5,841 bases of DNA from Natrialbaceae archaeon (GTDB taxonomy: Archaea > Halobacteriota > Halobacteria > Halobacteriales > Natrialbaceae). A program made the position numbers and the translations under genes. Positions 1 through 5,841 of this stretch are shown in pieces (position 1 is the first letter of the stretch; every line of letters starts with the position of its first letter). The notes beneath the pieces were generated by a model, which was given only the letters and a program-made list of their open reading frames with translations, was not told the origin of the DNA and searched no databases. The stretch is taken from positions 1 to 5,841 of the forward strand of contig PUKM01000129.1 of NCBI GenBank assembly GCA_003552325.1, in the 5' to 3' direction.

Positions 1-17
1 CTCGCTCGAGAACGGGT

Positions 18-1337
18 ATGACCCCTGAGCCAGTACCAGTACGAACGACGCCACGGTGGACACGCGAGCACGCCGAAACACTCGCCCGCGAACCGTCGAC
101 GACCGCACCGATCGTCTACCCACCTGACGAACCGATGGCTGAAGACCTCCACATATGGGATACCTGGCTCCTCCGGAATCGGGACGGCTCGATCGCGGTA
201 ATCGATGGTTACCGGGTTCTCTTTTCCCTTACCGCCCCTGCCGAGTTGCTACCGGGCAAACGCCACGACGTCGCCACGATCCGCTACTTCTACTCTCGAG
301 ATGGGCGCACCTGGACCTGCGGGGGCCGCGCGTTCGACGAGGGCGAGGCGTTCGGGTCTCGTCAGTGGGCCGGGTCGGCGCTGTACGACGATGACGGCAC
401 GCTCTATCTCTACTACACCGCCTCCGGAACCCGCGGGGAAACGGAACTCACGTATACCCAGCGGATCGCCGTCGGTGCCGGTGGGACGATTGACACCACT
501 GACGGCGTCACGATCACCGGCCCGTTCGAACACGAGATTCTCCTCGAGCCCGATGGCGACCGATACGAACGAGAAGACCAGTCACGGGGCATGATATACA
601 CGTTCCGCGATCCGTGGTTTTTCGAGGATCCCGAGACGGGTGAGACGTGTCTCCTGTTCGAGGCGAACACGCCGATTCCGGACCCAGCCAACGCACCGTA
701 CGACGAAGCGCCGGCCAACCTCGAGTTCAACGGCAGCATCGGCATTGCGACCTCCCGGACGGGTGACCCAACCGAGTGGGAACTCGAGGACCCGCTACTC
801 GAGGGGGTGGGAATGAACCAGGAACTCGAGCGGCCACACATCGTCGTTGCCGACGGCCAGTATTACCTCTTCATCTCGAGTCACGAACACACCTTCGCGC
901 CGGGACTCGAAGGATACGACGCCCTCTATGGCTTCGTCGCCGACTCACTGCGAGGGGCGTACGAGCCACTCAACGGGTCCGGGCTGGTCCTGACGAATCC
1001 GGCTTCGGCACCGTTTCAGACCTATTCGTGGCTCGCGTTCGCCCACGACGAGGAGGTACTGGTCAGCAGTTTCTTCAACTACTACGACCTCCGGGGGCTC
1101 TCACTGGACGACGTCGCCGCGTTACCACCGGCCGCCCAACAGGAGAAATTCGGCGGGACGCTCGCTCCGACGGCTCGTCTCGTCCTCGAGGGGACGAAAA
1201 CCCGCTTCCTCGACGTGCTCGACCACGGGCATATTCCACTGCCGACGGAACCACTTCCACCCACACTCGAGTCGTACACGGCCGAGGAAGGGGACCACGA
1301 GCGGGGAGAGTATCAGTCCTCAGACTGTCGGCTGTAG
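18..1337 (+). CDS. GH68 fructansucrase (levansucrase/inulosucrase)
   Basis: This 439-residue protein should split sucrose and transfer the fructosyl unit to growing fructan, to short acceptors or to water. The GH68 five-bladed propeller signatures occur in order: WDTW at residues 47-50 (D48, the expected nucleophile), QWAGSA at 116-121, TYTQRIAV at 145-152, FRDP at 196-199 (D198, the expected transition-state stabiliser), and ELERP at 269-273 (E271, the expected acid/base). H289 sits where Bacillus SacB has Arg360 and several Gram-negative levansucrases have His, so the enzyme resembles the Gram-negative type. The FQTYSW block near 333-338 is also typical. The length fits a catalytic domain without extensions. 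There is no N-terminal hydrophobic stretch or twin-arginine motif, so no signal peptide is visible. The ATG at 18 is chosen because about 30 residues precede the first conserved block, but the frame is open to the window edge, so a start further upstream is possible. The promoter lies outside the window. Levan or inulin as product cannot be decided from motifs. Confidence 0.93.
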   Translation: MTPEPVPVRTTPRWTREHAETLAREPSTTAPIVYPPDEPMAEDLHIWDTWLLRNRDGSIAVIDGYRVLFSLTAPAELLPGKRHDVATIRYFYSRDGRTWTCGGRAFDEGEAFGSRQWAGSALYDDDGTLYLYYTASGTRGETELTYTQRIAVGAGGTIDTTDGVTITGPFEHEILLEPDGDRYEREDQSRGMIYTFRDPWFFEDPETGETCLLFEANTPIPDPANAPYDEAPANLEFNGSIGIATSRTGDPTEWELEDPLLEGVGMNQELERPHIVVADGQYYLFISSHEHTFAPGLEGYDALYGFVADSLRGAYEPLNGSGLVLTNPASAPFQTYSWLAFAHDEEVLVSSFFNYYDLRGLSLDDVAALPPAAQQEKFGGTLAPTARLVLEGTKTRFLDVLDHGHIPLPTEPLPPTLESYTAEEGDHERGEYQSSDCRL

Positions 1338-1399
1338 CTGTGTGAAGATCCGCCCCACCGGGATGGGGCGGGATTCTTGAAAGACTGACAGCCGACAGT
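1324..1399. repeat. Two-tier concentric inverted repeat between convergent genes
   Basis: The outer arms are a perfect 12-bp inverted repeat: ACTGTCGGCTGT at 1324-1335 and ACAGCCGACAGT at 1388-1399. Inside, almost exactly centred on the same point, is a second perfect stem, CCGCCCCA (1350-1357) with TGGGGCGG (1364-1371), around a 6-nt loop. AAGA (1345-1348) and TCTT (1375-1378) can extend this stem across small bulges, while the stretch between the two tiers pairs poorly. The left arm contains the last codons of the GH68 gene (its TAG ends at 1337), and the right arm ends 5 bp before the GH32 stop codon. It could be a bidirectional terminator or a relic of a small hairpin-ended element. The pairing is seen directly; the role is inferred. 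Confidence 0.85.
1350..1371. terminator. Candidate bidirectional terminator hairpin
   Basis: A perfect 8-bp GC-rich stem with a 6-nt loop lies between the convergent GH68 and GH32 genes and could stop transcription from both sides. Archaeal termination depends mainly on T-rich tracts, and only a weak one (ATTCTT, 1373-1378, plus strand) follows on the right, with none of note on the opposite strand. The terminator role is therefore an inference from position and shape. Confidence 0.4.
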
Positions 1400-1404
1400 A
1401 TAAC

Positions 1405-3546
1405 TTACGCCGTCCAGATCGAGCCGAGTTCCCAGGCCTCGAGGGACTCGAGAATCGCCGTGCCACCGATCGCTGCGATCGAGATCCCAGTCGCATCCTC
1501 GCGGGTCGGGTAGAGCCGTGTCGTCAGGCAGTGGCGCTCGTTGGCGAAAATCTCGAGCGTCGAGCCATCGAGAAAGAGCCGGATGGAAAGCGGTTCGTCG
1601 ATCGGCGTAATCGGCATGCTAACCGGCTCGCCTGCGGTTCGTTCGTCGAGACTCGCGTGTGCCCGGTCGACGATGAGTTCGTTCCCGTTCGTGTATCGAA
1701 TCGGCGTCCGTTCCGCCCCGTCCGGCGTTTCACACAGGGTCAGTTCGAAGGCGTCCGCGTCGTCGAGGCGGATCGTCGTCTCGAGTTCGAGGTGTCGACC
1801 ACCAGCCTCGAGTGTCCGCGTCTCGTCTGTGAGGCGGGCCGTCCCGGTCTGACTGCAGAGCGTTCGACCGCGGAGGTCCTCGAGTTCGGCTGCAGGGCGC
1901 TGTCGGAGTTGACCGTGGTCGTCGAGGTCGATCACGCGAGGCACCGACAGTGCCCCGGACCAGCCAGCGTCCCACTGTGCGTGTTCGTCACGGTCTTCTT
2001 TGATCCAGCCCCAGGTGAGCCAGCGGTCGCCATCGTCGAGCGACTGGGGCGCGTACCAGCAGCCGTGATCGAGGAGTCCGGTCGAGTCCGAGTCGAACTG
2101 ATAGCTCTCGGGATCGTACTGGCCGAGGTAGTACCGGACCGCACGGTAGTTCGAGATGTGCATGAGGTCGGCGTCCTCGAAGGTGAGAATCTCCGGACAT
2201 TCCCACATGCCGCCGTCACGTTCCGGCTCTCCGGTCATGATGGGGCCGCGGTAGGTCCACTCCGTCAGGTCGTCATCGGGACAGGTATAGACCAGTGTCG
2301 TTCCGCCGCCGTCTTCGACGCCGGAGCCGATGAAGTGGTGCCAGACGCCATCGAACTCGAGCAGACAGTGGTCACGGAACTCGGCATCCCAGTGCTCGCT
2401 CGAGCGGAGGCGGGGGTCAGTCGGGGCGTCGTCGATCACCGGGTTCGACGTGGTCTTCTCAAACCTGTCGAGGGTGCTGTCCGTCGCTGTGGCCAGACAA
2501 GGGAGTTGTCGCGTGCCGCGGCCACCGGTGTAAAGGAGACGAGCCTCACCGACGTCGACTGCACAGCCCGACCAGCAGCCGTCCCGGTCCGGGCCGTCAG
2601 GGTCCGGGGTGAGCGCAACTGGCCGGTCGGACCAGGTGACCAGGTCCTCACTGACGGCGTGGCCCCAGTGAATCGAGTTGTGATACGGCCCGCCGGGATT
2701 GTACTGATAGAAGGCGTGGTAGGTCCCCTCGTATTCGATCAACCCATTAGGGTCGTTGAGCCAGTTCGCTGGTGGCGTGAGGTGATATCGCGGGACGTGT
2801 GGATCAGGTCCCAGGCGGTCGCGGGCCGCTGTCAACCCATCGATGGATTTCGGTCGCCCCTCGAGTGCCAGTCCCTCGGTCGCGAGCATCGACAGGGCAT
2901 TTCGGACGAGTCGGTCACGGTTATCCACGACGTGTTCGGGACCCTCGTCAACGAACCGAATCCCAGCTCCGAGGCCGAGGACGCTGCCTGCGCCAACCCG
3001 CCAGCCGACCGTGGTGACCTGATCGGGTGCCTCGTCGTGGGGATACAGGGCGCTCGCGAGCACTTCGCCGCGTTCGGGCAACACTGGGCCGTACCGGGCT
3101 TCCTCACCCGGCACTGGGTGTGCAGCCGTCTGAATCCGGAGGTCGTCGAATCCATCGAACAGCGCGTGGTCGTGATAGAGTGACTTACAGAGCAGCCCCG
3201 TCGGCCCTTCGTGGAGGTACGGCGCTGGGCCGACGGGATCGATTCCCAGGGGCTCGATGGCCTCGAGCGCCCGCCCCGAAAGCAAGAGACCACCGCCACC
3301 CTCCAGGTGGTCCTCGATCGTTGGCCGGGCGTCCGAGAGCCACTGGAGGTCGTCGATCGGTCGGCCGCGGTGCCACCAGAGCACGTCCCAGTCGGGGGCG
3401 TCGTCGATCCTGAGCAACTGCCCAGGGGAACACTCCTCGAGTGAGACCCCGAGCCGGTCACTCGCCTCGAGTGCAGCCCGTTGGTCGGGGTCCGGCGGTT
3501 GGGCGTCGTCGAGCAGAAAGCCGACGGACGCGACGGAATCAGTCAT
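1405..3546 (-). CDS. GH32 beta-fructosidase with extra N-terminal domain
   Basis: This 713-residue protein should hydrolyse beta-fructofuranosidic bonds (sucrose, inulin, levan or fructo-oligosaccharides), releasing fructose. Residues 1-230 form an extra domain before the catalytic part, with a Gly-rich turn (EGGGGLLLSG, 82-91) and alternating strand/helix character, perhaps a degenerate ThuA- or glutamine-amidotransferase-like fold. The GH32 propeller follows: NWLNDPNG at 261-268 (D265, expected nucleophile), WGHAVSEDLVTW at 294-305, CWSGCAV at 324-330, FRDH at 390-393 (D392, expected stabiliser, with His in place of the usual Pro), and WECPE at 448-452 (E449, expected acid/base). The C-terminal beta-sandwich carries DGSTLEIFAN at 660-669. 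No signal peptide or twin-arginine motif is visible, so a cytoplasmic location is suggested. The ATG at 3546 is supported by a TATA-like box 25 bp upstream, which implies a leaderless transcript. The gene converges on the GH68 gene and lies downstream of valS on the same strand, but with its own promoter. Substrate preference cannot be read from the sequence. Confidence 0.93.
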   Translation of the reverse strand: MTDSVASVGFLLDDAQPPDPDQRAALEASDRLGVSLEECSPGQLLRIDDAPDWDVLWWHRGRPIDDLQWLSDARPTIEDHLEGGGGLLLSGRALEAIEPLGIDPVGPAPYLHEGPTGLLCKSLYHDHALFDGFDDLRIQTAAHPVPGEEARYGPVLPERGEVLASALYPHDEAPDQVTTVGWRVGAGSVLGLGAGIRFVDEGPEHVVDNRDRLVRNALSMLATEGLALEGRPKSIDGLTAARDRLGPDPHVPRYHLTPPANWLNDPNGLIEYEGTYHAFYQYNPGGPYHNSIHWGHAVSEDLVTWSDRPVALTPDPDGPDRDGCWSGCAVDVGEARLLYTGGRGTRQLPCLATATDSTLDRFEKTTSNPVIDDAPTDPRLRSSEHWDAEFRDHCLLEFDGVWHHFIGSGVEDGGGTTLVYTCPDDDLTEWTYRGPIMTGEPERDGGMWECPEILTFEDADLMHISNYRAVRYYLGQYDPESYQFDSDSTGLLDHGCWYAPQSLDDGDRWLTWGWIKEDRDEHAQWDAGWSGALSVPRVIDLDDHGQLRQRPAAELEDLRGRTLCSQTGTARLTDETRTLEAGGRHLELETTIRLDDADAFELTLCETPDGAERTPIRYTNGNELIVDRAHASLDERTAGEPVSMPITPIDEPLSIRLFLDGSTLEIFANERHCLTTRLYPTREDATGISIAAIGGTAILESLEAWELGSIWTA

Positions 3547-3566
3547 CGACGTACTCTGGGTGCGCC

Positions 3567-3583
3567 GACTATTAAAGGACTAT
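3567..3583. promoter_or_regulatory. Direct GACTAT repeat straddling the TATA box
   Basis: GACTAT occurs at 3567-3572 and again at 3578-3583, an 11-bp period or about one helical turn, with the TATA box between and partly inside the copies. A regulator bound here would cover the promoter. The repeat is short and could be chance; an operator role is inference. Confidence 0.3.
3571..3576 (-). promoter_or_regulatory. TATA-like box of the GH32 gene
   Basis: The minus strand reads TTTAAT here, a good match to haloarchaeal TATA boxes and an AT-rich island in a GC-rich spacer. It ends 25 bp upstream of the GH32 ATG. The usual distance of about 25-27 bp from box centre to transcription start puts that start at or next to the A of the ATG, so a leaderless mRNA is expected. 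No clear purine-rich BRE element precedes it. Confidence 0.6.
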
Positions 3584-3657
3584 CGCCGGAAGATGCGGAC
3601 GCCGTCTCTCACAATCGATCGTTTTACTCGGGTGCCGTCGACCACTGCGGCCCGTGT

Positions 3658-5841
3658 TCAGGCCGCGTCGTCGACGATCACGACCGCCGACTCGGTTTCA
3701 GTCATCGTTCCCGAGCCGGAGTAGGTTCGCTCGTATTCGACCTCGAAGAGGTCGTCTGCGAGGGTCTCGCCCGCAACCGCAAGCCCGTCGTCAGTGATCT
3801 CGAACTCGCCGGCGTCGATCGCGGCGTCGATCTCGCCGACTTTGGCCCCGTATTTCGGCCCGAGCGTAGCGTACTCGAGGTCGATCGAGGCGATCTCGGT
3901 CGTGATCTCCGGTGGTTCCTCGAGCACCTCGAGGTCCTGGACGTGGGTCACGTCCTGGATCGCCGTTTCGAAGCCGGAAATGGGACCGTGGACGGCCACG
4001 GACTCGAGCGGTTCGTTGAGCGGGAGTTGCCGTTCGCTCTTGTATCGCCGGAGCGCGGAGATGACCTCCATCGCCGTCTCGCCCGCCTCGAGGTCGGCCT
4101 CGTAGCCTCGTGGTGCCGGCCAGGCCTTGGTGTGGATGCTCTCGAAGGCGTCGGGGCGGCCCTCGCCGTACACCGTCTGCCAGATCTCTTCGGTGACGTG
4201 GGGCATGATGGGAGCCCAGAGGAGCAAGAAGGTCCGGTGGGCCGTCCGCAGGGCATACTGCGTCGAGGGGCTGTCGTCACGCGTTTTCGCGATCTCGAGG
4301 TAGTCATCACAGAACGTATTCCAGAAGAACGTCCGGAGCTGGTTGCGCGCTTTGGCGAACTCGTAAGCCTCGAAGTGAGCCGTCAGTGTGTCGATGGCGT
4401 CGTCGAGTTCGGCCAGGAGCCACCGGTCGATCGGCTCGAGTTCGTCGGGTTCCGGTGGATCCCGAGGAGCCAGCGTGTCGATCAGCTTCGAGGCGTTCCA
4501 GAGTTTCCGCAGGAGTTTCTCTCCCGCGACGATATCCTGTTCCTGGAACGGGAAGTCGTCACCGACGGCGGCGCTGGCCGCCCAGAAGCGGACGGCGTCG
4601 ACGGGGTACTCCGCGAGGACGGCCGCCGGTTCGACGACGTTGCCACGGGATTTGGACATCTTCTCCCGGTTCTCATCGAGCACGTGGCCGTTGATCAGCG
4701 TCGCGTCGAACGGGACCTCGCCCGTGTGTTCGTAGCACTTGACGATGGTGTGGAACAGCCAGAACGAGATGATGTCGTGACCCTGTGGACGCAGGTCGAA
4801 CGGATAGAGTTCTGGGTTGGCCATCTCGAAGTCCTGCGTCTCCTCGTTCCAGTCCCACCCGGCGTTGATCAGCGGCGTCAGCGACGAGGTCGCCCAGGTG
4901 TCGAAGACGTCCTCTTCGGGTTCGAACTCGTCGTGCCCACACGCTGCACACGTGTCGACTGGCGGCTCATCGGAAAGCGGGTCGACTGGCAGGTCAGCCT
5001 TTTCGGCCAAGACTTCGGTGTCACACTCGCTGCAGTACCAGACGGGGAACGGAATCCCCGAGTCGCGCTGGCGGGAGATGAGCCAGTCCCACTCGAGGCC
5101 CTCGATCCAGTGGCGGTACCTGGTAAACATCTTCTCGGGGTACCAGTCCATGGCCTCGCCGGCCTCGAGGTAGGCGTCTTTGTGGTCGAGGACGTTGATG
5201 TACCACTGCTTCGAAACCCGGTACTCGACGGGCGTGTCACAGCGTTCGTGGACGCCGACGTCGTGGACGATCTCGCGTCGGTCCCGGAGGTGGCCGGTTT
5301 CCTCGAGGTCTTCGACGATGGCTTCCCGGGCCGTTTCGGTGTGCATGCCCTCGTAGTCGCCAGCGAGGTCGGTCATCGTCGCCGTTTCGTCGATTGCAAC
5401 GCGAAGCGGGAGGCCGTGGGCCTGGTACCACTCGATGTCGTTCTGATCACCGAAGGTACAGCACATGACGATTCCGCTGCCTTTCTCCATGTCGACCCGC
5501 TCGTCTTCGATGATCGGCACCTCGTGGCCGAAGATCGGGATACGGGCGGTTTCGCCGACGAGGTCGCGGTTGTCGTCATCGTCGGGATGGACGAAGACCG
5601 CGACACAGGCCGGGATGAGTTCCGGCCGGGTCGTGGAGATGACGAAGTCCTCGCGTGGTGGGTTCGAGCCGGCGAGTTCGAACGCGATGTCGTTGAAGTG
5701 TGACTGGCGCTCGTCGTCTTCGGTCTCGACCTGTGAGATGGCGGTTTCACACTCGGGACACCAGATCGCCGGGGCCTTCTTGCGGTACTCCCGACCCTGT
5801 TCGTAGAGATCGACGAACGAGAGCTGTGAGATCCGCTGGAC
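3658..5841 (-). CDS. valS: Valyl-tRNA synthetase, 3' part (runs off right edge)
   Basis: Valyl-tRNA synthetase charges tRNA-Val with valine and edits mischarged threonine in the cytoplasm. The frame is open to the right edge, giving 727 residues; roughly the first 150, including the HIGH motif, are missing. Residue numbers count from the edge. WCPEC (27-31) looks like half of a zinc knuckle. STTRPE (69-74) starts the CP1 editing core, and the editing pocket Asp pair lies in GDQNDIEW (D132, D135). A four-Cys zinc site follows (C280, C283, C298, C301), then DTWATSSL (314-321) and the KMSKS signature (394-398, bases 4648-4662), which holds ATP. The helical anticodon-binding domain runs from about 470, including DRWLLAELDDAIDTL. 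A GTG at 5520 is an internal Val codon and not a start, since conserved editing-domain sequence continues upstream. The TGA stop lies 111 bp before the GH32 ATG. All visible motifs are intact, so the enzyme is probably functional. Confidence 0.96.
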   Translation of the reverse strand, partial: VQRISQLSFVDLYEQGREYRKKAPAIWCPECETAISQVETEDDERQSHFNDIAFELAGSNPPREDFVISTTRPELIPACVAVFVHPDDDDNRDLVGETARIPIFGHEVPIIEDERVDMEKGSGIVMCCTFGDQNDIEWYQAHGLPLRVAIDETATMTDLAGDYEGMHTETAREAIVEDLEETGHLRDRREIVHDVGVHERCDTPVEYRVSKQWYINVLDHKDAYLEAGEAMDWYPEKMFTRYRHWIEGLEWDWLISRQRDSGIPFPVWYCSECDTEVLAEKADLPVDPLSDEPPVDTCAACGHDEFEPEEDVFDTWATSSLTPLINAGWDWNEETQDFEMANPELYPFDLRPQGHDIISFWLFHTIVKCYEHTGEVPFDATLINGHVLDENREKMSKSRGNVVEPAAVLAEYPVDAVRFWAASAAVGDDFPFQEQDIVAGEKLLRKLWNASKLIDTLAPRDPPEPDELEPIDRWLLAELDDAIDTLTAHFEAYEFAKARNQLRTFFWNTFCDDYLEIAKTRDDSPSTQYALRTAHRTFLLLWAPIMPHVTEEIWQTVYGEGRPDAFESIHTKAWPAPRGYEADLEAGETAMEVISALRRYKSERQLPLNEPLESVAVHGPISGFETAIQDVTHVQDLEVLEEPPEITTEIASIDLEYATLGPKYGAKVGEIDAAIDAGEFEITDDGLAVAGETLADDLFEVEYERTYSGSGTMTETESAVVIVDDAA

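Larger units (their letters stand above)
3547..3657. other. valS-GH32 spacer
   Basis: This 111-bp spacer on the minus strand carries the end of the valS transcript and the start of the GH32 transcript. Apart from the TATA-like box and the GACTAT repeat, it shows only small palindromes (ATCGAT and CGATCG around 3614-3621). No convincing hairpin or T-run terminator for valS is visible, so some readthrough from valS into the GH32 gene is possible. No small ORF worth calling was found. Confidence 0.6.

Noticed and set aside
776..1345. Second plus-strand frame within the GH68 gene
   Set aside because: It overlaps the conserved GH68 propeller, and its Arg-rich translation is typical of a shifted frame in GC-rich DNA.
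1531..3183. Plus-strand open frame of 550 codons opposite the GH32 gene
   Set aside because: It mirrors the codon structure of GH32, its translation is low in complexity and rich in Val and Arg, and it has no recognisable motif or promoter.
3601..3657. valS terminator or small RNA in the spacer
   Set aside because: Only short palindromes (ATCGAT, CGATCG) are present, with no stable stem and no T-run on the minus strand.
3658..5520. Start of valS at the GTG at 5520
   Set aside because: The frame continues upstream to the window edge with conserved editing-domain sequence (the STTRPE motif and a CPEC knuckle), so this GTG is an internal valine codon.
3481..5703. Plus-strand open frame of 740 codons opposite valS
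   Set aside because: It is antisense to a clear valS with all family motifs. Long open frames opposite genes are common in GC-rich haloarchaeal DNA, and the translation shows no recognisable domain.
1..5841. Frequent CTCGAG hexamers as a possible dispersed regulatory or recognition site
   Set aside because: They fall mostly inside genes, often in phase as Leu-Glu codons, and fit the known codon and word bias of haloarchaeal genomes rather than a specific site.

Overview
The window looks like a piece of a haloarchaeal (class Halobacteria) chromosome. It is GC-rich, CTCGAG (Leu-Glu) recurs throughout the coding regions, all three predicted proteins are very rich in Asp and Glu, the aminoacyl-tRNA synthetase is of archaeal type, and the one clear promoter element is a TATA-like TTTAAT box placed so that the transcript would start at or next to the initiator ATG (leaderless). 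The genus cannot be fixed from the sequence alone.

Layout from left to right: (i) a complete plus-strand gene for a glycoside hydrolase family 68 fructansucrase (levansucrase or inulosucrase, positions 18-1337); (ii) a 67-bp gap between convergent stop codons that holds a concentric, two-tier inverted repeat (1324-1399), whose left arm reaches into the last codons of the GH68 gene; (iii) a complete minus-strand gene for a GH32 beta-fructosidase carrying an extra N-terminal domain of about 230 residues (1405-3546); (iv) a 111-bp spacer with the GH32 promoter; (v) the minus-strand 3' portion of valS, valyl-tRNA synthetase, which runs off the right edge (3658 to beyond 5841).

The GH68 and GH32 genes form a plausible fructan module. 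The first would split sucrose and transfer fructose to build fructan or fructo-oligosaccharides. The second would hydrolyse beta-fructosides (sucrose, inulin or levan) to free fructose. They are transcribed towards each other and so are not one operon. Neither protein shows a recognisable signal peptide, so where fructan would be made and used is open. valS is a housekeeping neighbour and probably marks the edge of the sugar-related segment. No RNA gene, CRISPR array or intact mobile element was seen. The least ordinary features are the nested palindrome, the N-terminal domain fused to GH32, and a short direct repeat straddling the GH32 TATA box.
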